Shown in pieces: positions 51,428 to 63,679 of a stretch of DNA of 64,000 bases; position 1 is the stretch's first letter, and every line of letters starts with the position of its first letter. A program made the position numbers and the translations under genes. The notes under the pieces are model-generated. The model did no database searches and was not told the DNA's origin. It saw only the letters and a program-made list of their open reading frames with translations. Location: positions 5,957,206-6,021,205 of the forward strand of contig NC_086180.1 in the NCBI RefSeq assembly GCF_023053635.1, in the 5' to 3' direction. The DNA comes from Elgaria multicarinata webbii. Taxonomy: Eukaryota > Chordata > Lepidosauria > Squamata > Anguidae.

Positions 51428-53353
51428 CCCAAGTCTTCCTAAGGCACATCCTCTCTGGACATGAATAGTTGGGTTTAATAAGGAGGCTGGAGAAAAAAGG
51501 ATGTGTGATCGGGTGGGAGTGAGATGGGGTGTGAAGGTACAGGAATTATTGAAGGCAGCTAGTCGGATGAAGTGCGGGTGTTGGGATGTCTCTGTTGGGT
51601 AAGGGGTGTTTTGTAGATGCTCTGCAGTTCCCCCGGCTCTTTTCTGTGTTGGTCTAGCAGATGAGGGCAGTGCCAGAGCCGAGGCTGAGAAGAGAACAGA
51701 GTCTAAGACTGAATTGTGGGTAGACAGCATGCAGTTCTGTAGCCAAGAGTTGTGGGACTAAAGGCCTTTGACAAGTGGTTCAGAGGCTGGTATTGACTCA
51801 CAGAATGCAGAGTCTTCTGAATGTCTAGAAATTTAATCCTGGCACCTCAGAACTGGAGTTATTTCCCATCCTTCTGATGACGCGCATAGGGGAGATGAAA
51901 TTTGGGAGAATTTCGTTGAGCAGATAGAGGCTTTAATGAGGTGGTTTATGTTGGGTGGGCCAGTTTTGGGCAGGGCCTGTATGAACTGTTTGCTTTAGGG
52001 AAAAGATTGTAGAGAAGGTGGGCTTCAGGGTAGGATATATTGGTATGAATAGGATGCAGTGAGGATGGACGTAGGCAGTGGCAGCTTTTTCTCCTTCATC
52101 ACGGGGTTTACTATTGAGCAGTTGGTATGGAGGCAACGTTATGAACTGAAATACACAAGACAACTGGGGTATTTAATACACTTGCAGAAAGGTGGTTGAA
52201 GCCCTGTACAGTTAAGACAATGCATTCAAGCCATTTAGAGAGACTAAAACCGAACCAATAAATCCCAATTACCGTGCATCTTTAGATCCTAGGAACATGC
52301 AAAAAATATTTTCCTTCAAGGTGTTTCACCGGTGTGTTCCATCTTGTGTTTGTATCGAGTTTTCCTCCCTTTCCTTAGCAAATGCACAAAAATGAGAATG
52401 AGATGCTAATTCTTAAAGGGTGTGTGGTGCGTGCGTGTGTGTGTGCGTGCGCATGCCTCTTTAAGTCCTCCAAGGCAGGCACAGAGAATAGGGGCCTTTC
52501 TATTTGCAATGTATTTACATGGCCGGCTGTGTGAAGGTTAAATTCCTCTTCCTTGTGCAGTGGCAAATTAAATTAGTCACAAGTTAGTTGAGGGTGCGAG
52601 GAGAAGATGACTGGAAGGAGGAATTTGGTGCAGGGCTGTGTGTTACAGCTGGTTGTGTCGAAAAACCCTGTTTTCAAACATTCCTGGGTAGTAATTGTAA
52701 AAAAAAGAAAGAAAGAAAACAGGATTTTGGGTCCTAGAATTTGTTGTGGGTTCTGGTGTCTTAAGCACTACTTGATTTTGATTTTAAAAATAAAACAAGT
52801 GGTTTCTAATGGAGTTTATTAGCTTGCAGGAATGAATGACCTTGGGAACTGAACTGCTGTTTCAGAGCTACTTTTGGAATTTGATTCTTGAGAAATGTCT
52901 GTAAGTGTCCACAATTGTAGCACCTCCCCTTAAAATGTCATCTGTTCACATTTTCCTACGAGCTCTCTTTGGCATTCCATTCCAATTCCTACCCCCAGTC
53001 TTTGTTTAACTTAACGGTTCTTTTCAATTCAAATTGAGCAAGAGGGAGAAGAGAAGCCGTTGTTTCACGGCATAACATGTACTTTCTGAGCTTAACAGAT
53101 ACACGTTTTACACAGTGTGTAGACATTGGGGTGGGGACGGGTTGTGGGGGAGACCTTCCTCTGCTGAGAACTATCCCAAGATAATTTTTTCTGTATCCCC
53201 CAAGTACTTCAAAACGAGTGGGCTTCACTCATGGTGCTTTGGAGCTGGAATGTATACTACTTAAAGCCTTGGCTGTCTGTCAAAGTGTTCAATGTTCCTA
53301 AAATTAAATTTGCAGTAAACCTGTGAAATATACAGCTCCCATGAAATAAACAC

Positions 53354-53354
<1 letters not shown>

Positions 53355-53424
<70 letters not shown>

Positions 53425-53500
53425 CCGCCCAGAGAGCTCCGGCTATTGGGCAGTATAGAAATGTAATAAATAAATAAATAAATAAATAAAATAAAATAAA
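53355..53500 (+). repeat. GT and AT microsatellites joined to an L2-like group 1 tail
   Basis: A GT run (53355-53389) passes into an AT run (53390-53420). Then come GAACCGCCCAGAGAGCTCCG, GCTATTGGGCAGTATAG and an AATA-type tail (53465-53500). The microsatellites may have grown at the truncated 5' edge of the LINE tail. Confidence 0.85.
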
Positions 53501-54014
53501 TATTTCCTCTTTAATGTTTATATATATTTCCTCTTTAATGATCATTTGAGGAGGAAGGATAGTTAAATGATTGCCATCAAGGGCAACAGAAATACTTGGT
53601 GCCTAAGAGAATGTTTGTCCTCTTCTAAGTCATCTTTTACCATCATTTCCTGGTGACCCTTTCCTTACCTATTCAGCTTATTCCCATGATGTCAGGCTTG
53701 ATTGGGTCTCCTTTCCCACACCTGCACCAGTTTGAAAGAACTTCTCATATCCATTTCAAGTCTTTGTGAGATAAAGTTAGCTGGCAGGTTGTGCTATGTT
53801 TCACGGGGATGCCTGTGAAAATGACACCATTTGGGGGGATGACTCATATAGGGGTGTGTGAAGTCGTTCTTTCAGACTGGTTCTTTTAATAGCTCCAAAC
53901 ACATCTTCTGTGAGGATCTGTCCAACCTATGCAGCAAAGATTCTTTGGAAAGACAGATCTGGATAATATTCCAAATCTGACATAGTGACTTGGCTCACTT
54001 GCTTGAGGTGTTGG

Positions 54015-54340
54015 AAAAGGTGAACATAAGAAGGGCCATGCTGGATCAGCTGAAAAGCTTATTTAGTCCAGCTTCCGATGAGGTCCTAACCATTTTTTTT
54101 TAAAAAAGCCTTAAATGTTAGAACCTGTTCTTGTAGGTTGGTTGCTCCAGTCTCCTGATCACTTTCCTGCACTGTTTCTAGCTTCACAATCTCCTTTTTG
54201 AAGTTAGGCAACCAGAAATGTACATGGAATTCCAAGTGTGGTTGCACCATAGATTTGTATAAGGGCATTATGATGTTGGCAGGGTGGTTTTCAGTCCCTT
54301 TGCTACTAAACCGTTCATACAAGTGCGTTGCCACTGTGAG
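54015..54340 (-). mobile_element. Older CR1/L3-type LINE fragments
   Basis: 54019-54075 carries AACATAAGAAGGGCCATGCT and GGATCAGC, the antisense 3' terminus of the satellite source family. 54086-54334 on the minus strand encodes MPLYKSMVQPHLEFHVHFW and LPNFKKEIVKLETVQE, a diverged CR1-type ORF2 segment. Together they look like pieces of one old LINE with deletions. 53501-54014 has no other feature. Confidence 0.65.
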
Positions 54341-54980
54341 AACCTACATTGGACTTGTTCCTTATGCACTTAAAGTATGTCTCTCTCAGACTGCCTTACC
54401 ACAGTTTTGGTACTATATTGTGGTCTGAATATAAGGCCCATTCTGCTCTAAGTAGCATCCCCCGAGACATTAAACCATCTTCAGATTTGTTTGGAAATGA
54501 AGAAAAAAATCAAATATTGACAATTCCCAGCCTTGTGTCTCATACAAGTGTCCCTGAGGGCTACAGTGATATGGGAATGTAAGGTAGCAGATTGTGCTTT
54601 TTCCAGATGAGGCATCTAGTATGCAATTACGCTGCCTCACTCCCCGAATGTTACAGGCGGTCCAGATGTCACCTTCCACAAGTAACCTTCCCTTAATTTC
54701 CCACCACTGCTTCCATCTTTTTTTCTTTCCACAGAAAATCTGTTAAGGGGGAAATAGACGGAATGGCCACATGATACCTTTTGATTCTTAGCGTTAAGAA
54801 CCCTCCATTCAAAAGCACCCTATGTGGGAGGGGGCTGGGGAGGTGATTCTCTGCCATGTATTTTGCTGTCATGTATCTTGGCACATTTTTTTCCTCTTGT
54901 TGTGTGCCCCCCTCCCTCAAATAATGCACAGTCTTAACTTTGCAGGTGAAGTACCCACAAATCTGCTAAGAACTCGTTTT

Positions 54981-55733
54981 CATGCCAAGTTCTACATCTA
55001 GGAAATAGAAACCAAATGCACAGTTACAAGATGGGGGATACTTAGCTCAGCAATACTACAGACAAGAAGGATCTTGGAATTGTTGTAGATCACGAGCTGA
55101 ATATGAGCCAACAGTGTGATATGGCTGCAAGAAAGGCCAATGGTATTTTGAGCTGCATTAATAGAAGTATAGTTTCCAAATCGTGTGAGGTACTGGTTCC
55201 TCTCTATTCGGCCCTGGTTAGGCCTCATCTAGAGTATTGCGTCCAGTTCTGGACACCATACTTCAAGAAGGACGCAGACAAGCTGGAGCGTGTTCAGAGG
55301 AGGGCAACCAGGATGATCAGGGGTCTGGAAACAAAGCCCTATGAAGAGAGATTGAAAGAACTGGGCATGTTTAGCCTGGAGAAGAGAAGATTGAGGGGAG
55401 ACATGATAGCATTCTTCAAAAACTTGTCACACAGAGGAGGGCCAGGACCTCTTCTTGATCCTCCCAGAGTGCAGGACACGGAATAATGGCCTCAAGTTAC
55501 AGGAAGTCAGATTCTGACTGGACATCAGGAAAAACTTCCTGTTAGAGCAGTACGACAATGGAATCAGTTACCTAGGGAGGTTGTGGGCTCTCCCACCCTA
55601 GAGGCGTCAAGAGGCAGCTGGACAACCATCTGTCAGGGATGCTTTAGGGTGGATTCCTGCACTGAGCAGGGGGTTGGACTTGATGGCCTTTTAGGCCCCT
55701 TCCAACTCTACTATTCTATGATTCTATGATCCT
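54981..55733 (+). mobile_element. CR1 LINE, 5'-truncated
   Basis: Starts at CATGCCAAGTTCTACATCTA, just after the FADD region of RT, and runs to the ATTCTATG terminus. The frame 55103-55486 encodes [20 protein letters not shown] onwards. A deletion near the YLKGCH position shifts the frame, and a further small deletion lies near LTVRAV. Confidence 0.9.
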
Positions 55734-56314
55734 GAGATCCCAACTCCTGTGTGGCCCGTTCCCCCTGGCCACCGATGTTGCAGTCCGTGTGCTGCTTGGC
55801 TGTCAGTCCCGACAAGCGCATTCTTTTGTGCGGTGCTTCCCACAGGATGCCGTTTCTGTGTAAACAGGAAGAGACATGCCAGGGACTCTACACTCCTTCA
55901 CACTGTGCGGCAGTTTATCCTATTGAGTGGCCAAACTTTTCAGTTAGGCTGGAGAGATCAAACAGCCCCTTTCTTCAAGTTCTGGTGTGTCTGTTTCAAG
56001 CTGTTTCTGACTGAATAATAGTGTTGTTTTCTGGATCTTATTTCTGTACCCCAGTTGCAGATGAAATGAATGAATACATGAAATAAACAGGTTTTGGAGA
56101 GGTTCAAATATCGTCTGCATCAGGTTGGGCATACATGGGCCACTGGTTGCATATGTTCCTTAGTGCATTTGTTGAGCACTTAGATGTTTTCAGGCAGGAC
56201 TTCTGTAGCACCATCAACCTGCCTCATTCACAAAATTTTATGGAGGGTCCAGACATCATCTTCCACTTGTAACTCTTCCATGTTTTCTGACTGCTGCTTC
56301 TTTCTTTTCTTATT

Positions 56315-56393
56315 TTTTTTATTTTTTTATTTATTACATTTTTATACCGCCCAATAACCGAAGCTCTCTGGGCGGTTCACAAAAGTTAAAATT
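56315..56393 (-). mobile_element. L2-like LINE tail, group 1
   Basis: A T-rich TTTATT tail, then ATACCGCCCAATAACCGAAG and CTCTCTGGGCGGTTCAC. UTR only. 55734-56314 is intronic sequence without recognised features. Confidence 0.75.
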
Positions 56394-56469
56394 CAATCTT
56401 TTCTTTTTTACTGCAGAAAATTTGTTAAGGAAAAAAAAAGTCTTGCCTTCTCATGCCTTCTCATGAGTA

Positions 56470-56613
56470 ACGTATTTCTTCGATTGTAAGACGCACGCTA
56501 ATTTCAGTACCACCAACAGAAAAAAAACACACACCGGCGATTCTAAGACACACCCCATTTTTAGAGATGTTTATATGGGGAAAAAAGTGCATCTTAGAAT
56601 CGAAGAAATAGGG
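56470..56613. mobile_element. Mariner-like MITE
   Basis: The ends CGTATTTCTTCGATTGTAAG and AGAATCGAAGAAATAGGG are inverted, and TA dinucleotides flank both sides (56468-56469 and 56614-56615), the Tc1/mariner target signature. The interior is short and non-coding. A piece of the same family lies inside the family A element at 3603-3769. Confidence 0.75.
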
Positions 56614-57194
56614 TAGTGCTAGGAACCCTCCATCTGAAAGTACTCCTTGTCTAAAAGGATAGGCCCCCTCCCTGCTACCCGTGAGCGGCAAGAGCAGGGT
56701 GGTTGTGGGCAGGTCTGAAGAACGGTGGGCCACACAGAGTTGGAGCTGAGACTATCCCACAATAGCTAAAACTTTGCCGGTGCTGTGCGCACCAGTCATC
56801 CGGGCCAAGCTTGGGTACCATAGAAACTTTTAAAAAATTATACCCCGCCTACTAACAAAAATCCTGAAGGCTGTTTACAATATTTTAAAAATGCGCTAAA
56901 ATAAGCCGTTCCGCAGTTAAGTCCCTTGCTGGCAGGGCTTCTGAACCCACATTGCTGATTATGTCTCTGGTTGCTCCCAGTGACAGATGCTGATGCAAGA
57001 AGTGTGGGAGGGAGGCAAAGGTGTCTGCAAGCCTTAGAACAGTTCTCTTTTGTTCCACCCTGTGCTTTGCTGCTCCATCTCTGAGCCAGGGTGGGCTTCA
57101 GGGAAATATCCCTGCCCCAGAAATGGCTCCCAAAGCTGTTGAGAATTCCTGACAGCCTGGGGCTTCTTCACCCAGGCGGCTGATGATGTCTCTT

Positions 57195-57721
57195 TGGCTC
57201 AGTTCAGACGTCACATTTCTCAACGGTAGTTTTAGAACTCCATGGTGGAGTTGTTATAGCACCGTTGAGAAATGTGTTGTCTGGTGGGAAAACTCCACCC
57301 CACGGTGGAGGATTTTTTTTTTAAAACACTCCATGCTGAATATCCATGCTATGCAGAGGAGAGTTTCTGCACAAGGGTTGTGTTGAGTGGAGGCTTCTGT
57401 GGAGTCTTGCATTGCGTTGACTTTTCCCACTGGCTACAGAGTTCCCTGGCAAGAGCGGCGAAAGGAGCAAGTGCCGCTCTAGGAGAGCCACAGGGACTGT
57501 AGTTTTTTTGCTGATGCGACACCATTGGGAGGACTGGTGGAGGAGAGGGTGGATGAACTGTCAATCAAACATTGCATTGACTTCTACTCACCTCCACGGT
57601 TGCCCATAGCCACACAACGGTGGAGTTAGAACATGTTGTGTGGGCAGTACCCCCTAAAAATTCAATCATTGAGTGGAGTTTTCATACTGTGTTGACTAAT
57701 GTGTTGCCTGAACTGAGCCTT
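57195..57721. mobile_element. MITE with GGCTCAGTTCAG ends, ~525 bp
   Basis: The left end GGCTCAGTTCAGACGTCACA and the right end GTTGCCTGAACTGAGCC are inverted, flanked by TTT on both sides. Inner words such as ACTCCACCCCACGGTGGAGG and CCACGGTTGCCC recur in both orientations. The 3-bp flank would suit a Harbinger-type element. 56616-57194 holds no recognised gene. Confidence 0.65.
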
Positions 57722-57745
57722 TGACTTCTGGCTTGTTGACTTACC

Positions 57746-57915
57746 ATAGAATCATAGAATAGCAGAGTTGGAAGGGGCCTACAAGGCCATCGAGTCCAAC
57801 CCCCTGCTCAATGCAGGAATCCCCCCTAAAGCATCCCTGACAGAGGGTTGTCCAGCTGCCTCTTGAAGGCCTCTAGTGTGGGAGAGCCCACAACCTCCCT
57901 AGGTCACGGATTCCA
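57746..57915 (-). mobile_element. CR1 LINE, short 3' end
   Basis: ATAGAATCATAGAATAGCAG through GAGCCCACAACCTCCCTAGG is the CR1 terminus, 3' UTR and last codons in antisense. 57916-58517 shows no supported feature. Confidence 0.9.
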
Positions 57916-58517
57916 TGACTTACTTCTTGACTTACTGCTGTTGGAGGTATAGCCCTGCCCACTTTGGGAAAACACCATCATTCAAGTTGTATAGTCCAGT
58001 CATGTTGCCCTGCAACGTGGGTAAAGCTGGAGCCGTCATGGTGCAGCTTTGGCTAGAACTCTCTTCCTTTGATGCCTCTCCTGACGCCCCCCACTCACAA
58101 AAGTTTGATTCCAATTTACAATAGTCTGTCTCAGATACTTTGTCCTCGAGTCAACGGAATAGTTATTCAGTGCCGTCACGCTTCAGCTTTGCAAATAACA
58201 GAATAATAGCAAGTTGTGTACATATTGATCTAATGATTAGACATTGCAAACACAAGATCAGGCGCAATCCAGAAGACTTCACAACTAATTTTGCATGTCC
58301 AGAACGGCTTTTGACTTTTCTTCTTCTTAACTGCAGTTCCCCCATATCACACAGAAGCCTGACTTTCAAAAGCCGTTCGTGATAGCGGTCTCCATTTGAT
58401 GGGGGAGAAGGTCCACCTGGACATGCCCAAGCTACTCTTAGGGTGGCTGGTGAATGTGAATTGAATCGTGGGCAGAACAGTTTACGGCGATAGTTTGTTT
58501 AGCTGCTCTTGCATCCT

Positions 58518-59070
58518 GGGGCTTGTCTATACGGCATTTTTACACTGCCTTAACTGCGCATTTTTGCATTCTTGAACACTTGACGCAGCCATCCATTTAT
58601 TCGGAGATGTGATTTACCGCGGCTTTTGCTGTACCTTCGAGTTTAAACCGCATAATAGTAATGTGTTGTTGGGGGAATAAAATCGGATTTTGAAGTGTGG
58701 GCGGAGCTTTCCGAGCAGGATAAAGTGATTAGCTTGCCGATTTTCCGCCTTCCCCAAAACCATGGGTGGAACGTTGACATCACAATTTTCTCTTCCTAAC
58801 CACCGATCTGATCTCCGTATGTGAACATGGAGTTATACCAGTATGCCCGTGCATGACTTCCCGTATCCCCCTTTTCTCGAAGAGAGATTCAATAGAAATA
58901 AAAAGGAGTAGGAAAAGATCATGGAGGTAGACCAGCCTGCCCACCCGCAATTGTATGCAGGTGCGCATTAACAGTGTTGCAGTGTGATGCTCTGCGAGCA
59001 GAATTCAATCTGCGAAAAACCGGGTTAAAAAATAATGAGGAGCAATCCCGTGGTCGTATAGATGTGGGCC
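58518..59070. mobile_element. Family D DNA-transposon-like element
   Basis: The left end GGCTTGTCTATACGGC and the right end GTGGTCGTATAGATGTGGGCC share an inverted TCTATACG. The interior includes ATGAGGAGCAATCCCGTGG and GTGTGATGCTCTGCGAGCAG, found again at 5565-5795 and 45073-45205. No transposase frame was seen. Superfamily unknown. Confidence 0.55.
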
Positions 59071-59187
59071 AAGTCTTTTTCCTACACAAGGGAGTTGATC
59101 TTATGATTGCATTTGGTGTGCCTCTTTTAAAAAGCAGTCATAGGAGGATTAGGATTGGAAACGTGACATATAGGGAACCATTTTCTT

Positions 59188-60032
59188 GTGCACCACCGTC
59201 TCAGACCAAATCCTAACCCCCAGAACTGCCGCTTGCTTTGCGTTTTTATAAAAATTACCTTAAGCGCATATATGCATTTATACCCAGTTCTGGATGGGGC
59301 TACACTCCCCCTGAAAGACTGTGTTTGCAGTTTGGGGGTGTTCCTGGATCCGTCGCTCCAAAGGACAGCCCAGATGGATGCGACGGCCAGGAGTGCCTAC
59401 TATCAGCTTCGGCTGATACGCCAGCTGCACCCCTTCCTAGAGTCAGAAGACCTAAAGACAGTAGTGCACGCGCTGGTAACCTCAAGGCTTGACTTCTGCA
59501 ATGGGCTCTACATAGGGCTACCATTGTACCTAGTTCGGAAACTTCAACTAGTTCAAAATAGGGCAGCCAGGTTGGTCACCAGTACATCTAGGGGTGAGCA
59601 TATTACCGCAACATTAAAATCACTCCACTGGCTGCCAATTAGTTTCCGGGCAAAGTACAAAGTGTTGGTCATTACCTTTAAAGCCCTAAATGGTTTGGGT
59701 CCAGGTTACCTGCGGGATCGCCTTCTCCCATACAGTCCGCCCTGCACACTCAGGTCCTCTGGGGTGAACTTACTTCAGTCAGCTAAAACTAGGCTGACAT
59801 CAGTTTCCCAGAGGACCTTTTCTTCTGTCGTCCCCAAATTGTGGAATGGCCTGCCAGAGGAGATTCGTAAAATTAACTCCCTGTGTGATTTTAAGGCAGC
59901 TTTAAAGACTAGCCTTATCCAGCAGGCCTATCCAGATCAATGTTAAATCATGAATTTTTAAGATGTATTGATTCCTGTTCTAATGTTGTTCCCCGCCTCG
60001 ATCCAAAGGGAGAGGCGGGTAAGAAATAAATA

Positions 60033-60085
<53 letters not shown>
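59188..60085 (+). mobile_element. L2-like LINE 3' end, group 2, longest copy
   Basis: A 252-codon open frame (59188-59946) encodes PLKDCVCSLGVFLDPSLQ, SAYYQLRLIRQLHPFLE, SRLDFCNGLYIGLPL, QNRAARLVTSTSRG, HWLPISFRAKYKVLVITFKA and KLWNGLPEEIRKINSLCDF. This is the part of an L2-type ORF2 after the RT catalytic core. It ends with the stop, the CCCCGCCTCGATCCAAAGGG then AGAGGCGGG hairpin and an ATT microsatellite (60035-60084). The intact frame suggests a relatively young insertion. 60091-60844 has no recognised feature. Confidence 0.82.
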
Positions 60086-60844
60086 GGTACTGTGTAGTTT
60101 GGCCCTGAGATGAGGGAAATACTTCGGCAAGAGAGGTCCAAGTTGTGTAGAGTAACGGCTTGAACTTAGTGACATATTTTAAAGAAGCAAAATGGAGCAG
60201 AAGGCAGCCGAGGAGAGCGGTACTGAAAATAATTGAGAATGTGTTGGTGTGTTTCTTATTGTCAATGGTTCTTTACATTTTGAACATAGAGTAAAAGGTC
60301 TTGAGTGGGAAGTGAGATGGCCTGCCTTTCATTGTGGGTTTTGGATGACGGACAGAAAAGAATCTCCTCTTGAAGTCATTTTCTGAAGCAAAAGTGGAGG
60401 CAGGGAGTGGGTGGAAGAAGAGAAATGCTACCATTTATTTTTGGCTAATGGCAGCTGTGAGGACGATGTTACCTGCAAGTTGAAACCCAAGAACCATCTG
60501 CATATGGGCTTATTTAACTCCTCTTCACAGTATGGGAAATGAGACCTGTTAAGGCAGGAGTATTCCTAAGCCAATTTGTACCTGACAGCGGCCAGTTTTA
60601 TCACCTGTTTCCCCCTGGGTTGGGGGTGGGGGGGGTATCTGGTGATAAAACTGGGCATTTATTTCCCATGGATCTGTAAGTAGAAGATGCTCTTACTCCT
60701 GCAGTTGCACAAAGACCATTGATTATGCAGAGATCCTTGCATGCAATTGCATGTGTCCAGCCAGCTACATTTGAGCGTCTGTGGACTGGAGTACTAATCC
60801 TTCACTGGCATCGGAAGGGGAATAGAGCAGACAACTTTCATAGG

Positions 60845-61114
60845 GCTTTGGAAACAAAGCCCTATGAAGAGAGACTGAAAGAACTGGGCATGCTTAGCCT
60901 AGAGAAGAGAAGGCTGAGGGGAGACATGAGAGCACTCTTCAAATACTTGAAAGGTTGTCACACAGAGGAGGACCAGGATCTCTTCTCGATCATCCCAGCG
61001 TGCAGGACACGGAATAATGGGCTCAAGTTACAGGAAGCCAGATTCCGGCTGGACGTCAGGAAAAACTTCTGACTGTTAGAGCAGTACGACAATGGAACCA
61101 ATGATCTAGGAGGT
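60845..61114 (+). mobile_element. CR1 LINE fragment, likely duplicate of 61575-61845
   Basis: It runs from TTTGGAAACAAAGCCC to ATGATCTAGGAGGTGGTGGG. It shares diagnostic changes with the CR1 at 61428 (GATCATCCCAG; ATGATCTAGG before GGTGGTGGG) that other CR1 copies here lack. It stops abruptly where the duplicated non-transposon segment begins. Confidence 0.82.
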
Positions 61115-61432
61115 GGTGGGAGGAATAACTAGGTCAGAAAGCAGCAGGAGCAACCTGTAATTAGCATTTCGCCTGCTTCTTCCTTGGCTTTCTCCTGATT
61201 TCCTTGCCTTTGACAGGGCAGTGGGGGCAATCATTCAAGAGACACTGTTTCTAGCCTCATGCCACCCCATTTTTACCAGCTTTGTTCCTGTGCCCTTAAT
61301 GGCAGACACACACACACGCACCAGCAGGTTTTATCCTAGTATGAACAGAAAGCAACGGCAAGGCTGCACCAGCTCAGTTTCTGACAGTCAAGTTGGTGTT
61401 AAAGACATAGCCCCCGTCTATATCCAAATCAC
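61115..61432 (+). repeat. Duplicate of the 41450-41760 segment
   Basis: GGGAGGAATAACTAGGTCAG to CCCGTCTATATCC, nearly identical to the upstream copy. The left junction with CR1 shows GGGAGGAA microhomology. Confidence 0.9.
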
Positions 61433-61990
61433 GTGAGGTACTGGTTCCTCTCTATTCAGCCCTGGTTAGGCCTCATCTAGAGTATTGCGTCCAGTTCTGG
61501 GCTCCACAATTCAAGAAGGACGCAGACAAGCTGGAGCGTGTTCAGAAGAGGGCAACCAGGATGATCAGGGGTCTGGAAACAAAGCCCTATGAAGAGAGAC
61601 TGAAAGAACTGGGCATGTTTAGCCTGGAGAAGAGAAGGTTGAGGGGAGACAGGATAGCCCTCTTCAAATACTTAAAAGGTTGTCACACAGAGGAGGGCCA
61701 GGATCTCTTCTCGATCATCCCAGTGTGCAGGACACAGACTAGTGGGCTCAAGTTACAGGAAGCCAGATTCCGGCTGGATGTCAGGAAAAACTCCTGACTG
61801 TTAGAGCAGTATGACAATGGAACGCATGATCTAGGGAGGTGGTGGGCTCTCCCACACTAGAGGCATTCAAGAGGCAGCTGGACAACCCATCTGTCAGGGA
61901 TGCTTTAGGGTGGGTTCCTGCATTGAGAAGGGGGTTGGACTCCATGGCCTTAGATGCCCCTTCCAACTCTACTATTCTATGACTTTCTAA
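61428..61990 (+). mobile_element. CR1 LINE, 5'-truncated
   Basis: Starts at AAATCACGTGAGGTACTGG and runs through [20 protein letters not shown] to a degraded terminus CTATTCTATGACTTTC. The frame is lost after the RLDVRKN residues. It lacks the L2-like insertion present in the homologous CR1 at 41758-42410. 61991-62460 contains a C run (61994-62005) and no gene. Confidence 0.88.
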
Positions 61991-62460
61991 AGCCCCCCCC
62001 CCCCACAGAGGCAATTCTTCATCAAATAGGTATCAAGGCAACAGGGCTGGCGTCAAGGGTCGGCATAGCTAGGCACCTGCAAAGGACCCACACTTTGTTA
62101 GGGAGTCCACTGAAAAGAGCCCCCTTGAACTGCTCCTTGTTTTCATCACTGCCACCTTCTTCTTGGGCCACCGAGTCTTGCCCTGGCCTGGAGGGATGTG
62201 AAGAAACAAGCAAGCAAGAAGCAGTGGTGAGAAGGAATAGTCGTAGTAAATAAAACGCCCATGCAAACGTAAAGGTTTGAACCCAGTGCCCAAATGACAC
62301 TCCTTCAGAATTTTGGTCCAGAGCCCAAATTTAGGTCTTTAAAGGACAAAACTGGCACCTTTCATTGAGTCTGGAAGCAAATAGCGGTTTTTCATTCAGA
62401 ACAGAGGTCAACCTGGATGGATTCGTGCATGTCCAGGCTTGCCTGTTTGATCACTTAGCA

Positions 62461-62583
62461 CAGCCTTCCTCAACCTGGGGCGGTCCAGATGTGTTGGACT
62501 ACAACTCCCAGAATGCCCCAGGCTGGGGCATTCTGGGAGATGCAGTCCAACACATCTGGACCGCCCCAGGTTGAGGAAGGCTG
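62461..62583. mobile_element. Family C hairpin element, 123 bp, with perfect 8-bp target duplication
   Basis: The arms, from CAGCCTTCCTCAACCTGGGG to AAGGCTG, are inverted copies with about two mismatches over 60 bases. The target duplication ACTTAGCA is perfect (62453-62460 and 62584-62591), giving a hAT assignment. It lies in intron 1, so the transcript would carry a long hairpin. Confidence 0.95.
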
Positions 62584-63141
62584 ACTTAGCATATTTAAGA
62601 GCAAAATCATGCTTGTGGACTGTGGGCTGGATTACATGGCGTTGTGTTCTGCCCAGAGGGAATTCGTAATGATTCAGATTTAGAATGAAACTTTTCCTGG
62701 AGTGCTCCAAATGAAGAGCATTTTACAGGACCCCACATGCCAGCGACGATACCTCTGTGGCTTCGGGTGGGGGCTCAACCTGAAGCCCAGTCTGCAAATG
62801 TGGGCTGATGACACTGCAATGGAAAAATTGTGTTTTGGTGGTAGCTATGTTGCCTTCGTTATATCCGAAGCCTGCGTTGCAAAGTGCGGCGAAATGGGGT
62901 GAAATGAGATGAAGATATGTTTGTTTCCAGGCTAAGCAGAAGTGGAAGATGAGTAGGCCCAACTAACGGAAAAACTCATAGAATTTGTGCAGTGAGAACA
63001 ATAGATTGCAAAGAAAAAGTGAGTGGGCAGGGCAACCATAAGAGAGCATTTTTTATGCGAATGCTGACACTGTCAGAACAGCTAATGCTTTACTGCCAGG
63101 CGACAATCTGTTTCATCAAGCCCAGGCTCCATCCTTTTTAA

Positions 63142-63273
<132 letters not shown>

Positions 63274-63679
63274 TAGTTATTAATATGCCTTGACAGTTTG
63301 ACTGAAATGTGCAAATACGGCCCAGGAGTCTGAGAAGTTTCAAAACTTCTTGAATATTCCCAATCCAGAAGAAGTGGGCAACTATTTTGAGGAATGTGTC
63401 TCACCTGTTAGCAGGGGGGAGTATTTCAGCGAATTAAACATGGAACCCCTTAGAAACAGACAGGATGAAGAGTCCAAGGAGTCTGCCCTCAATGTATAGT
63501 GGAGAGGGCTTTACTAGATATCTTAGAATCAAGCATTTGAATATGTAACTGATGCAAAAGAAGTGTATGGTTTTTAGGATTTACTGATCTTCTAAGATGG
63601 GCAAGGTAGTCTGATTGGTGTAAGGCACAAGATAGAAATTGGAGATGTTCCTAGGAGGAGGCAAAAGGATGCCTCACCA

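Noticed and set aside
54470-54929. Short minus-strand frames in intron 1 as an antisense gene.
   Set aside because: Lengths are what chance allows in this composition and no supporting signals are visible.
59188-59946. The 252-codon open frame as a host gene.
   Set aside because: It is the C-terminal part of an L2-like ORF2, followed by the LINE tail hairpin and ATT repeat.
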